The notes under the pieces: model-generated
Told to the model about the DNA's origin: nothing
Databases searched by the model: none
The model's input: the letters and a program-made list of their open reading frames with translations, nothing else
Source: Ectocarpus siliculosus
Lineage: Eukaryota; Sar; Phaeophyceae; Ectocarpales; Ectocarpaceae
Direction of reading: 5' to 3'
Assembly: GCA_000310025.1 (NCBI GenBank)
Contig: FN648905.1
Span: 1-64,000, forward strand
DNA: 64,000 bases
Shown: piece after piece, positions 1 through 11,581 of the stretch
Layout: each line of letters starts with the position of its first letter
Numbering within the stretch: the stretch's first letter is position 1
Program-made: the position numbers and the translations under genes

Positions 1-249
1 AGAGAAAATAGACGCTATCAAATTCGTCTGAATAGTTTTTTTTCGGAACTCCAACAACCATGGATAGAGATATTACTGTTTCGATGAAAGTCGTTGCGAC
101 CAATAAAGCTATTGCTTTGATTCTTTCTGGGAAATAATTCCCCACCGGGAAACAGTCCGGATTTGGATTCCTGCGAGACATATCTCTGTAGTTCCTTGCC
201 ACCAACCATTCCTTCAAAACCCTAAACAGTGAAAAGTACGTCCGCCGCT
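1..249. other. No supported gene
   Basis: A 63-codon open frame runs on the minus strand (18-209), but it has no recognisable domain and no supporting splice or repeat context. I see nothing else here. Confidence 0.4.
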
Positions 250-360
250 TTCCAGGGGTCGGATCCTACCCCTGAAACGTTAATGTTTGGCGGGTTTAGT
301 CTAATTTCAAGATATAGCTAGGTCAAAGCATTTCAGGGGTCGGATCCGATCCCTGAAATG
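250..360. repeat. Two GGATCC-centred hairpins
   Basis: Two related inverted repeats lie about 80 bp apart. The second (329-360) is a 32-bp palindrome centred on CGGATCCG with a single mismatch between its arms. The first (about 251-279) shares the CAGGGGTCGGATCC core and is less perfect. Both are followed by a similar GTTTGGC stretch, so the unit was probably duplicated with its flank. Function is unknown; they could be remnants of a foldback element. Confidence 0.6.
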
Positions 361-556
361 TTTGTTTGGCCGGTCCGTTTCATTTTTTTAGTTCCCATCA
401 CATGATCCGCATCTGAAAAAGTTGACAACACACGCCACCCCGCGCTCTGCAGCATCAAGGACGTATCCGCTATCATCATTCAAGGTCATAAGGTCTATAG
501 CAGCACTGATGCTGCTGCGTGTCCGCGTCGCCGCTGCATGGTCGTAACCCAGAAGC

Positions 557-919
557 ATGGCCGCAGCAGAATTTCTGTGGGTGCTCGGGTACGAGTATGT
601 GGGGGTTGGTGAAGGAAACGAACGTGTGCCCGATTCCATCACGGGACACCCAACCTTGCTCCTGCGTGGTCGGGGGCGTCCGTTGGTCTTCCCCGTGGAC
701 GCCATCCGGCGCCAAGTGCACATCTATCACCAATGCCCTAGGAGAGGAGATGGCGACCCGGAAGAGGCTTTTGTTTGCGAACAAACCCAAGAGATGGGTC
801 GCACCACGCGCGCTTGGCAGCACAGATTCAGGCTGGCACATCCGGGCTCTCACAACGGCTACGATAGGTACCTTTTAAACGAGGTTCACCACAGCGTCAA
901 CCAGGACACTTTCGTTTGA
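557..919 (+). CDS. Hypothetical protein (possible gene fragment)
   Basis: An ATG-initiated frame of 120 codons ending in TGA. The product is His/Arg-rich in its second half and contains spaced Cys and His residues (HQCPRR, FVCEQ, HRFRLAHPG, NEVHH). I do not recognise the family. Overlapping frames are also open on both strands, which weakens the call; this frame was chosen because it has an ATG and the most protein-like composition. It could be an exon of a larger gene or a transposon relic. Confidence 0.3.
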   Translation: MAAAEFLWVLGYEYVGVGEGNERVPDSITGHPTLLLRGRGRPLVFPVDAIRRQVHIYHQCPRRGDGDPEEAFVCEQTQEMGRTTRAWQHRFRLAHPGSHNGYDRYLLNEVHHSVNQDTFV

Positions 920-1993
920 GGTGGGAACGGATCTATATGTTCTCAATATTCGGATGTTGGGCGGGGCTGCGTCCAAAGGCCCTCATTGCACGAGCCACGC
1001 ATTAATTTTTCGTCGACGTAGAAATTGTACGGGCCCTGAATCCACTGTATATTTGTACGAGTACACGTCGCCGCCGCAGAGCTTGCAGATGTTGTTTTGT
1101 CGTCTTCCTCTTTGACAACGACACGTTTCGTCCTGTCTGTGTGCATTGACGTCACAGGATCGACGTTTCTGATGGACGTGGTGGAGACACACCCCGAGGC
1201 AAAGGGTAAATAGTGCCCTCGTCTTGGACGCTTAGGGATCGGCCTCATGCTCATCATCAACAAAGCACCACATGTTTGGTTGTATATTCGCGCGTTGTAC
1301 GGGCCGTTGTTTTGATTTGCGCCAAGTGTCGTTCATCGAAGCTTTTTTGCGTATCCTTGCGTGCAGCACACTTTGTATTTAGCAGATTGAACCGCGTTCA
1401 CCGTGTGACATCTCAACTACTGTACCTCTTGTTGGGGAATTTCATTGGTGTCTGTGTTGGTGTCTGTTAATTGTTTTTTTCTTTTTTTTTGGTGGATATT
1501 GCATAAATGGAACGACACCTTTTCGGAAAGCTCTTGACGAGACGGCTTCTTCAACGCCGCCGTTTTCGGCGCTGCCACTAATTCTGATTTGCGGAAAAAT
1601 ATCGAGCTCTGAAAAGCGGTTCAGGGGACGTGGTATCTTGTGTCACCTCCGGTACGTGCTGCGGTTCTTTTTCTTTCTTTTTCCGTGCTCGTAGACTGCC
1701 TCTGGAAATCAAAACACATCGTACTCCGGAGTATGCATATTCTGATACCATATTTCGGGTGAGGACTCTTCAATGGTGGTGCCTCTTTTGGCACTCTAAA
1801 TACATGCCATGGTGGCACAGGGTATAGGCAATGCACCCCTGACCAGGGTGGTCTCTCCACAAGGTCTCCAGTAGGCGACCTTGTAGAACAACAGTCAGTC
1901 CCTGGCAGGGTCTCGACAGGGTCTGTGCAGGGTGTGTACAGGGTGTTGGTCCCGCAGGGTACGCAAAAGGCGGGGCAAAGTGGCTACCAGTGT
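920..1993. other. No supported gene
   Basis: Several short frames overlap on both strands. A minus-strand one (983-1192) contains a CKLCGG pair that resembles half a zinc ribbon, but it is only 69 codons long and a competing frame is equally plausible. Around 1,470-1,490 there is a T-rich tract. Nothing is called. Confidence 0.35.
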
Positions 1994-2185
1994 AATGTGG
2001 TGCGATCATCTCCCTTGCGCGGAGGAAGGGTTCTCGACCCCGCACAACATGATCTACTCGACCGCCATCATGGTTACCGCAACAAAAAAAAAGGGTAAAG
2101 AAATAAACGGTTACCTGGTGTCCGAGATCACGAAGTGACTTGACTTGTTTTACAACGTCTTGCCAAGCGACGAAAACCCTATCCC
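1994..2185 (-). repeat. Dispersed repeat R1, copy 1
   Basis: Read on the minus strand this stretch matches 26,555-26,745, including the TTTTCGTCGCTTGGCA start, the TGCGGTAACCATGA block, the CGAGTAGA block and the GATCGCACCAC end. A third copy that keeps the opposite half of the unit is at 22,364-22,707. It has no coding capacity that I can support. Confidence 0.7.
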
Positions 2186-4142
2186 GATAGCAAGGTTGGG
2201 GGGAGGGGACACTTTCAAATGAGGGGCGTAGATACAGGGTTGACCCCCCCAAAAACCTTGTGGCTGAGCCGAATGGCCACCAGCACGCTCCGCCAGAACA
2301 AATTCATCCTCCACCTGTGGGTGGGCGTTTCTCTGCACCCATGGGTTTCTTTACATCCACTGGTCCGATTGTGGTGACGGATGGCTCGCATCATAGCTGT
2401 GAGACGTGCAAACATGGTGCGGCCAGAGTTTGGAGAGGTTCACCTATGTGGCGGGAGGTGTAGGGGAACCATAGACATTTACCCCCCCTCCCCGCTAGAA
2501 CGTGCTGAAACCCCTCTGTTGACCTATTGGCTCTGCGGGAATATATCTGTGGGAATACATCGGATGTGACTTCCCTATAGCTTGGAAGAACGGCACGGCC
2601 CGTGCGGACACGATGCAAAAGGTGAGAGGCCAACTGTGTGGACAGAGATTCGATACGATTACTGCTCCCTGACATGCTGCGGAACCCCCATTTTCAGCGT
2701 TTCTCTGCAGCCACTGGTCGGATTTTGCATCTAAACGTAGCATTTCAGACAGCTGTAGTCCATACCTACACTTGGCCTGAGGTCGATGTCAGCTATGTGG
2801 GTGGAGATCTACCTGGTGGATGACATAAGAGGTTAGCGACGGTGAAGAAAATAGAATTGCCGTAAATTAATTGTTGTGCATCACAATTGCATGCCGCGTG
2901 GCTGCTGCCAAGGTCTGTTTTTTACACGGTGGAGAAAACTTTCACGCCGTTTACTTCCACCATCGTAACGTTGATATTGTTCCACCATCAACGCAACAAT
3001 ACTATAGACGCGTTATAGCGTTCAGAAAATTCCCTGTAGATGAGCAACAATGTGGCAGCTGTTGAAATTTGTGATGCATGTTTTTGTCTGCACTACAGTA
3101 CCACGATGAGTACACATGGCCGCCCTGCAAAAATCACCTTTTCCGATACCCAAGACACAGAGTCAGTCGTAAAAACAAGTAGTTTGTGCGCCACGGCCAT
3201 ATGTACGTCTGCAAGGTCAAGCGCCACTACAGACAGTGGTTCAACCATCTTAGATAGTTTAGCCATAAATTGGCAGGTACCACTGAATGATGTAGTGTGC
3301 TTCACTAACTAGGAGCACACCCAAAGGGGTATACCGGTGCATATTCGCATCCTTTTTTTCTTTTTTTCGAGCGTATGTACAGCAGCAGGGATGAATGTCT
3401 GTACAATCAACTATTAGACTGACCCGGGGTAGTGTGATTGTTGTTTTGGGTTGAAAAGAACAGTACCTGCACTAGGCTAATGCTGCACTAGGCTAATGCG
3501 TGCATGGGCAGGGGGGTGGTGTTCATCATCATGATGACCTGGAGACAGGGGGGTGTTATTCACCATCAGCTTGCAGCGAACCAACAAAAAAACTCTGTTC
3601 CTGTAAGTTTCTACATGGGAGCTTTCATCCCGCAATCAAAAACGTGTGATAGGTGACCAGACTAGCACGGAAGGCACAGGTGGCACCCTAGGCCCTCGCA
3701 CACTAGAATAGAGAGGTTTACAGCAGTACATGCATCATCAATGGTGGTGTCTACCAGCGTGTTGGTGTGCCTCTCTCTGTGCTCTCTTTCGATCGCTCAT
3801 GACAACGAACAATCGCTGGTCTCGTCAACACGCACATACCAACACCAGACGCTTCTCCTCGAGCTTCCTCCACCGAGACCCAACAGCAATATAGGGCACA
3901 CCCTCCGGCCTCGCTCTCGCTCTCCCGGTGTTGTGTGTGTGTCCGGCTCCCCTTGCCCACCCATGTTCCGTGTCTCATCTGTGTGTGTGTCTGTGTCTTG
4001 CCACACAGGAGCAGCAGCTGCTGAGCACAGCAGCAGCGGAAAAACAAAACAATCACGCCTCCTGCTATTTTGGACGGGGAAGCTCGCTTCCGACTACAGC
4101 AGCAGACAGATAACACAGGGGGGGGAGATAACATTTGCAGGG
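2186..4142. other. No supported gene; small repeats only
   Basis: No gene is supported. There is a short tandem of GCACTAGGCTAAT at about 3,471-3,500 and a T-rich tract near 3,350. The longer frames at 3,741-4,274 (+) and 3,751-4,182 (-) overlap each other on opposite strands over GTGT/CTCT-rich DNA and look like composition effects. Confidence 0.4.
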
Positions 4143-4941
4143 GATGTGCTATCTCGACGCACCGATCACGTATGCATAACACGATCCCTCAAAACAGCTA
4201 TTTGTTCTACCAAAGAGCAACCCCCCCCCTCCTTGCCGGACCGCTCTCTGCAAAAAACAAGATACAGAGTATGACATGATGCATGATGAATGAGCATCAT
4301 GATGAACGAACGTGATGTTACAATCAATGGTTTGACTTGTGGTTGACCATGGTTAATGACCATGGTGACCCCATGGAGTCTCCATGGTGAACATGACCAT
4401 GGATAACCACGGAGTCTCCATGGAGACTCCATGGTCATCACCATGGTTAACCATGGAGACTCCATGGCGATCACCATGGTTACCCATGGTCATGATAACC
4501 ATGGAGAGCCCATGGTGATCGCCACGGACTACCCATGGTTAACAATGGTTAACCATGGAGTCTCCATGGTTACCCATGGGTGACCATGGAGACTCCATGG
4601 TGATCACCATGGTTGACCATGGCTACCCACATGGTGATTGCCATGGAGTCTCCATGGTTACCCATGGTGATCACCATAGAGTCTCCATGGTTATGGGTAA
4701 CCATGGAGACTCCATGGTGAAAATGCCGATAATAATGTACAAGACCCACTTGTTGTACACGTCATGTCGCACCTAAGCCCCATGAGAAGCAAAAAGCCGA
4801 AACCTTTTTTCGGCCCTCCCGGAAGGTGTGCGGGATGACATTCTTTGTGCACCCTTGCTCCTCCTCCAAGTCGGGGACACCTAAATGCGACACATATATA
4901 TTCTGTGCACAGATAGATGATGTGCTATCTCGACGCACCGA
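4143..4941. repeat. 23-bp direct repeats bracketing 750 bp
   Basis: The 23-bp string that starts GATGTGCTATCTCGACG occurs at 4,143-4,165 and again at 4,919-4,941 in the same orientation, and the similarity continues for several bases (accga-t/c-cacg). The two copies bracket the CCATGG array. Such a pair could be a long target-site duplication, the terminal repeats of a small element, or a local duplication. Confidence 0.6.
4335..4722. repeat. CCATGG palindromic minisatellite
   Basis: About 390 bp built from short, mostly self-complementary modules: CCATGGAGACTCCATGG, GGTGATCACCATGG, GGTTAACCATGG and GTTACCCATGG, in varying order. Nearly every module has CCATGG at its edges, so the array can fold into many alternative hairpins. 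Open frames within it (4,166-4,477 minus, 4,555-4,776 plus) are by-products of the repeat. Confidence 0.9.
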
Positions 4942-5010
4942 CCACGGAATGAAAAGGAAGGCAGTGGGGGGCCCTCTTTAGTGCGGGGGTGTGTCCAAAC
5001 ATTTTCCCGA
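4942..5010. other. Short spacer
   Basis: Spacer between the 23-bp direct repeat and the element that begins at 5,011. Nothing is seen in it. Confidence 0.4.
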
Positions 5011-5690
5011 CACTATACCGGGCACCGGCACTATTCAGAATAGTGCCTTTGGCACTATTGAGGCACTATTTGATTTTACGGTGTGGCACTAGCGCGTTGC
5101 GGGGCCAACAGAGTACGAAATGGATCGAAATTGAAATAAGTGACGTTCTAGCGTGGGCGTGGGCAGACTTTCCCGCGACACGTGTGTGTGGTTTCACCCT
5201 GCCGAACACAGAGAATTTGTTCCAAGAAAAAGGAAAAAAAATGAAATAGAAAAAAGAAAACACGACAGAGCCCTGCAAGAAAACAAACAACCATTACCAT
5301 AGGTACAGTTGTATCCCCGCCCTCACTATGTCGCGACAGACTCTCTCATGTCTTCCTGGCGCACCCCCTTCGATGATGCGACAAAAAAACAATAAATTAA
5401 AAGAAAAGCAGGAAAGCGCACCGCAAGAAAAAAAAACGCACAAGGCATGGTGCACCTCTGCAGTAGCACGTGAACCCTGTTTTGTATGTGGCATCTATCT
5501 GTCCTCCGGCTGTGTTGCGTGTGAGTAACCGGCACTATTGCGGGGTGCTGTGGTGCCCAACCGGCACTATATCGGGGCTGCCCTCAATAGTGCCGGACCC
5601 GCACTAATGAGGGCGCTGTCTGTGTCCAGAGATTTTACCGTTTCTATACCGGGCACCGGCACTATTTTACCGCCACTGTATAGCACTTGG
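5011..5690 (-). mobile_element. Internal-deletion derivative of the 53-56 kb pogo/Tigger element
   Basis: Both ends match the element at 53.37-56.11 kb in reverse orientation. The left end (5,011 onward, CACTATACCGGGCACCGGC) matches that element's right end. The right end (5,530-5,690) matches its left end, including the CCGGCACTATT motifs in both orientations. On the minus strand the sequence keeps the start of the transposase gene (ATGCCTTGTGCG, ATG at 5,448) and then passes straight into the tail-unit sequence (AAGGGGGTGCGCCAGGAAGA, 5,360-5,380). The zinc-finger, HTH and remaining coding parts are gone. Exact termini are uncertain by a few tens of bases. Confidence 0.75.
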
Positions 5691-8600
5691 GACAGCCCGG
5701 GCAAAATATTAATTTTACGTGTTGTGCGCAAGTCTTAGATTGATTGCAATTTGGTGCCTAGATGGTGAAATGGGCTCCAGTCTGCTGCGTACTATCGCAA
5801 CCTGGTCACGGACAGACACGTATGATCTCCTTTGCCCCCTCCCTCGGCACCAAATTGTTCTTTTTTCCGCGCATACACATCATGCACAAGGTCCCTTGAA
5901 ATCAGCTTTCTTGTGCAAAACAAAAAAGAGCACCCCTACACGGGCCACTCTTCTTGCGAAAAAAACAAAAAAAAATCTTGCCCTCGCCTGTTCCCTCTAC
6001 ATCAAACTGAAATAGGCGTTGTCCATCTAAACTATACTTATATTACCGTTTTTTTCTTGCCCTGACCGTGTTCAGAGAAGAAACCGGAGAACGCCTACTC
6101 TAAAACCAAGTGAATAAAGGGAGTGGGGTCACTTTTTTGTGGGGTCAAAAATCGAATATTGGTCTTGAGAATTTCCGCAACAGAAAACTGAAGCAAAAAG
6201 GCTTCAGAAAATGACAACTCGCATCCTGCTGTTGTCGCCGCTTTGCTCTATATTTTAGTGATTTTTTTGTCGAGGCAACAAAAGCAGTAGCAGAAGCATG
6301 CAAGTTGATACCCCAGCCCATCCCTCACCAGATGAACTGCCGGAACTTGGCACACTTGTTCTCTGGAGCTGATGGAGTAGAGTTTGCGAATCCCTTGACG
6401 CATTTGGAATGCAAAACTATCGTGGAGTGTTTCGCGTCTCTCAATCCTCCTGCTGATGACCTGGGCGTGCGGTTCTTTCTATGCTCACCCTGTCGCAACC
6501 GAGGCAACTAGTGTACATCAAAGCCCGTATCTGACCAGATACACTGCCGGCCCTTATCACATTGGTTCTCGGGAGCTGTATAGCTTCCGCGTCCTTGAGG
6601 CACACTCGGCTGAAAGACCGTCGTGGAGTGTGTGTGCGGCAAGTAAGCATGCAGTTCGTGACCCGTGGGGGTAATGTCCGGTCAAATCGATTTTTTTCGT
6701 TCGTGTTTCGGCTCAGTGTGGCATCGAGGAGAGCTACCAATACATACGTCATGAAGAAACGCGCTTTCTCAAAAACTGCCAGAAGCTTCTGTACCAAACT
6801 TGCAGGAGGGGCGGACGGAGGCAGCAGGAAAACCTTTTCCACCTTACTCGAAAATCTATATTTGCCACCTAAAAAACATCGACCATAGAAAACCACCTCG
6901 CTCAGTTCTAGACAAGACCCCGGAGATAGTCAACCCAAAAACCAAGTGACTTGAAGCGAATGCAGCCTAACCGGGGTCAAGAACCTGGGGGTCAAAATCC
7001 AATACATTTTTCAGAATTCAGGCAACACGGAGGGCTTCAGAACGATAAGCGGCCGCCTTGTTTGAGGAGCAAATTACACTCCGTCCGTCAGAATCGACAT
7101 CGAAACCGCTGGCCACACACCCGCATTCTGGAGACAATATATTTTGCTCGTCACCTTGCGCAAAGCCATGGCTCCGTCAAACAGAACCACTGGAGTGACT
7201 GCCGAGTTTGTGATGGAGTGGCACCGACGACTGCCTCGCTCACACTTCTCAATTTATGAAACCGCACAAACGTGTTTTTTGCCTCGAAACACCAAGAAGT
7301 GGAACCGCTTCCTGTTGTATCTCCGCAATGAAATAAACGCCCCGTGAACGTTTGAATTGCTGAAGTATTCTTACGATCTTTTCAAATATCGGTTCGAGCA
7401 GCTTACACAACATATATGCTAGATCCACAGACGACATACGTTGGCTCGTGTGTTATACATTGCTGTCGTTGCCTCAAGCTGCGACCGAGGTAAACCCCGG
7501 TCAACCATACCAACCATCATCGCGCACGCAAATCCAAGGAAACACATCTCTCGTGCGCGAGACTGCGCGTGCTTCCCCACCAGCACGCAAGCTGCGCTAC
7601 TTTGCTACGCTCCGTCCGTTCCTCGAGCAGGCCTATTTTTTGTTCGCATTGAAGTCACCGAAGAGAGCAACGCGCTTCCCGATGTGCCGATGCTTCAATG
7701 GAATACTGGCCGCGATATCAAGGATCTTCACAGAGGAGGCAAGACACGTTCAGACAAATGCATAAAGCTGCGGTTACAGTCGTAGTTACGAAGTGCTCCA
7801 GACGACGAAGTATAAGGCAATTTTCGAGAACCCATCCATACACATGTTGCAAACGTGTGCATGTCTATGGCCAACTTAACTGAAAGCAACGGGTGACCCG
7901 TTGCATGAAACAGTATTACTCAATTTGTGAAAAAAAAGTGTTCTGGTCTCCTCTTGCAACGAAGCACGAACTCTCGAATCGAACGCACGCCTTCACAAAC
8001 GATGTTGGGGGCTCGTCATCTGGTTCCCAGGGAATACTTATGTCAATCCCCGCTGACAGGACAGCAAGGTGTTTGGATCGCTAGCTTGTGTGAACACTTG
8101 AATAAAAAAAGCGTGAAACGTTCCCTTCGCCCTGCAGCCTTGTCATCGACAACTCACCTGCTGGGCGTCCACATTCGGGGGCATGTTGCGAAGTAGCAAG
8201 TTCAGGTTCTCGAGGTCGAGTGCAGCAGCTTTGCCTTCGACAGACCTTTGTCAAGCACCAGCGCAAGATCGGTGATGCACAATCTCAATCAGGATTCTCG
8301 AGAAATACTGGGAGCTCTCACAACTAGAACAAGGGAAAGCATTGCCGGAACAATATTGAAGATCTTAGCTTTTGGCAGTGTCTTGTTTCCGGTCGGACGG
8401 TCCATGTCGCCTGTATTGTTGGATTTATCGAGATGCCACCGCCGGAGCAAAATAGGTTACGCACCCAGTTCACGCTGGGAATTTCAGCTTTCAGAGGGAG
8501 GACAACTTTCGCGGTTCCTCACCTACCGGTGGTATCGCAATGGACGTCAACAGCAAAACCCAGCTCTGATAAAATACAAGGCGAAGGGCTCGAAAATGCA

Positions 8601-10450
8601 AGTCTGAGATGCGGTGGGTGCAATGCCATGCTCACCACCGCATTCGTTGCAGCGGGATTCGTTGCGTTTCGCCACAGATTTTTTAACAAACTCTACTCAC
8701 ATCCTTCTCTGAAACGGGCAGTGGCCCAAAAAACTGAAAAACGCTGATTCATAACAAGTACTCCAACCGTTGCCGGAAACAAGAGGCATTCATGATCGTG
8801 GTGCAAGCACGTGCTGCAATGCTTTTGCTGAATTCGTGGAACTAGGCTGACGACAGTTGTGGAATAAGTTGGATGATGTGTCCAACTCTTGCAACGCTAC
8901 TTTGAAAGGGGCGCCACGGTCGAGGGGACATTTCGTGCGTGAAACACCGGTTGGTTATCTTTGTCTACTTTCATGGCTCACGATCAACTGTGCCGTTCTG
9001 ATCACATGTATCCTCAGCATTGCTCAAGAAAGAAGCCCCACTACGATTAGGATGGATTGGAGATCGGGATTTGCTGCCCAAAAAAAGGTTGTGTGGCCTC
9101 CGGGGAAAAGCAGCTGGACGACAACTGTCTTCTTCCATATAGTATGAAATACATAGAGTTCTACAGAATGTCAAGTGGCCCAACGTTTTTCGGTGAACGT
9201 CGTGCGAACCGCGTGACGGTGAGACAAAGACATGCCACGACGCGAAATACCTCTCTGTTTCCGATGGAACAACTATGCAAATCACATTCCGTCAGCCGTG
9301 CTCGTCGCAGCTGTCCCGACGAGTCCATCAACTCTGAATTCCCGCTGGTCGGCGTAGAACTGTGTAGAATTCTGAATGCCAAAAAATGTCTCCAGCATGC
9401 AAACACCGTGCTTTGCTGCACGGTCGGGGTCCGGATCGGGCCTCCCCTCCGAGTTCTTCTCGAACACTATTCGCTTCGGGAGTTGTCTAGCCGTTGCCCC
9501 CCACACCTAGAAGCCACTTGGAGAATGAATACGTGTACACTTTGTCTTCAGGCTTTCTTGAGAGGTTCAGCGCGAGACCACGGTAGACGATGAACCCGTC
9601 GCCTTCCAGCACAGGTCGACCGAGTGACAGGCCTTCTGGAGGATCTACGAAGCCACTCTGTATAGCAGCGCAACTTCTTGTGTAGGTCAACCATGTACAA
9701 CGTGCCAATGTTGGATCTCACAGAGTGAGAAGGCATCTGGTGCGCTCCGCACTGTTCGCTCACGTGATTGGCAATGATCTTGGGCAGAGATTTGATTTGG
9801 TGGGAAACGAAGGACATCACTCGAAGTTGGTGCAGTCGGGTTAGCCTCAGTTTCGTGGGACATCTTGATCGTTGTCTGTTGCCATTCCGGCGCAATTTTC
9901 TGCCATTTGGCCTTGTGGCCCACCACAGCATGGAAGTGTAGAACAACCAAGGGCTCGCTAATAGTGTTGTACAGCTTGGGTACTTTTGGAGGGCGGCCCG
10001 AACTGCCGATCGCGCCTCCACCGGCGTTGATTCTGCCACGAGTTATGTCGAATCTCCGTCGTATCACATCGGTTTGGGTGACGGTGGTCATGGTGTCTCT
10101 CGACGATGGATGGTGAATTCTGTAGAATGTCGAAGAACCTCGTCCACCGCCGGAGGGTGTTCCAGTTCCGTCGCAACAGACCCCTTTCATACATCTAATG
10201 GGTGGCTGCCATGCTTGTGTGCGCAAGGAAAATCGTTTTGGGTGTGGCACTTGAAGCTCTCTTGTGTGGTTGTGATCATCGCCCGAGCGTAGGCCCGACC
10301 TGAACTCAAGCTCAATTCCTTGTTGGCAAGGCAACTTGGGAAGTGGACGATGACCATTGACTTATGTCGGGTATATTTGCTCCCTGACTTCATTAAATAC
10401 GTAACTCAGACGATGTAAGCAACGGAGCTTCTGCGAAGAGTTCCAACTTA
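5691..10450. other. 4.7 kb without a supported gene
   Basis: Many frames of 60-215 codons occur on both strands. None has a recognisable domain, and neighbouring frames compete. On the minus strand between 10,334 and 6,300, fragments that look protein-like in different frames follow each other with stops between them, which would fit a heavily decayed gene or retroelement, but I cannot name it. The longest is a 215-codon minus frame at 9,687-10,334. Confidence 0.35.
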
Positions 10451-10451
10451 C

Positions 10452-10744
10452 TTTTTTTCATATTTTTTGTCTTCACTTTATACCAGCGCTCACAGCACTA
10501 GTGCCGTTTACTCCAACCCGTGGTCACACAGAAGGGCCCCTCTCTACCCTCTCCTCCTGTGGTGCGTTGCCTTCGATTTACAATGCGAGAAGAGTTCAGC
10601 ACTCTCTTCCCTTTGTGTACTCACGAACTAGCGCAATTCACTAGGCCAGGAGCGGAAGCGAGAGAAAAACTCACTTTTTCAAGAAAAGCTCGCTTACGCC
10701 GGGATTCGAACTCCTGACCTGACCTCGAGAAGGTTTCGAGGATA
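10452..10744 (-). mobile_element. tRNA-derived SINE, copy 1 (3' part; split by transposon)
   Basis: About 290 bp closely matching 59,053-59,329, on the minus strand. It keeps the Pol III B box (GGTTCGAATCC family, here GAGTTCGAATCC, near 10,690-10,720) and the body. It lacks the A box because a transposon inserted at the TA at 10,743-10,744. The missing 5' head with the A-box sequence is found on the far side of the transposon at 15,091-15,113. Confidence 0.85.
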
Positions 10745-10859
10745 CCGTAGGTTGCATAAGATACCACACCCGTGTGATAATATTTTCGGGAGGACGAAAG
10801 TTATCGCACGGGTGTGGTATTCTGTAGGGGGTGTGACATCTTATGTCACCCGTGTGATA

Positions 10860-11200
10860 AGGTGTACTCACAGAGTCTCACCAAAAGGGGGTGTGATAAC
10901 AAGGGGGTGTGATAACAAGGGGGTGTGATACCGTCGCCCGTGTGATGGAAGCGCGCTCACAGGACCCGGCTTACAGGGGGTGTGATAACAAGGGGGTGTG
11001 ATAACTTCGCCCGTGTGATGATACGCGCTCACAGGACCCGGCCTGACGGGGGGGTGATAATGTCGCCCGTGTTGTTGCAGTGCGCCCACAAGACCCTACC
11101 TACGGGGGTGTGACAATAATGTCGCTCGAGTGATGCGGTGCGCTTACAGGAGGCACCCACGTACAAAGGGCGTCAAGGGGTGTAAAACAGGTGTGATAGC
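10860..11200. repeat. Subterminal GGGGGTGTGATAAC repeats of copy 1
   Basis: Multiple copies of GGGGGTGTGATAAC and of CGCCCGTGTGAT alternate with CGCTCACAGGACCCGGC. Related GTGTGATAA motifs recur near the other end (14,900-15,060). Repeated subterminal motifs in such transposons are commonly transposase-binding sites; that role is inferred here. Confidence 0.7.
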
Positions 11201-11581
11201 TAGGATGGCTCACACCACTCCATCACGTACATGCTTTCCCACGTGCATTTTCGCAGTATCCTTTGGAAATTCTTCGCATAGGTACACAACGAAGACGTAG
11301 AACCGATACCTCATAGCGGTTGTGCCAATGTTGTGTGCGACAAAACGACAGCACACAGGTATCTGGACGACGCAACCACTTGCAAGACTTGCGTTCACCA
11401 CTCAAGCTGGAACCACATAGGACGCAAGCAAGTGCCAGCTACATATCAACCAAAGCTAGAAACCAAGAGGACAAGCGACTACCGAAACATATGAAACCCA
11501 GGATAAATTGGCTCGAATAGCAGCTTTGGTTGACTTGACCATGGCATGCAACTACGGTAGGTAGATACCAGACAAGACACC

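Noticed and set aside
10860-11200. CRISPR-like regularly spaced repeats
   Set aside because: The units are subterminal motifs of a transposon with irregular spacing; the context is eukaryotic and there are no cas genes.
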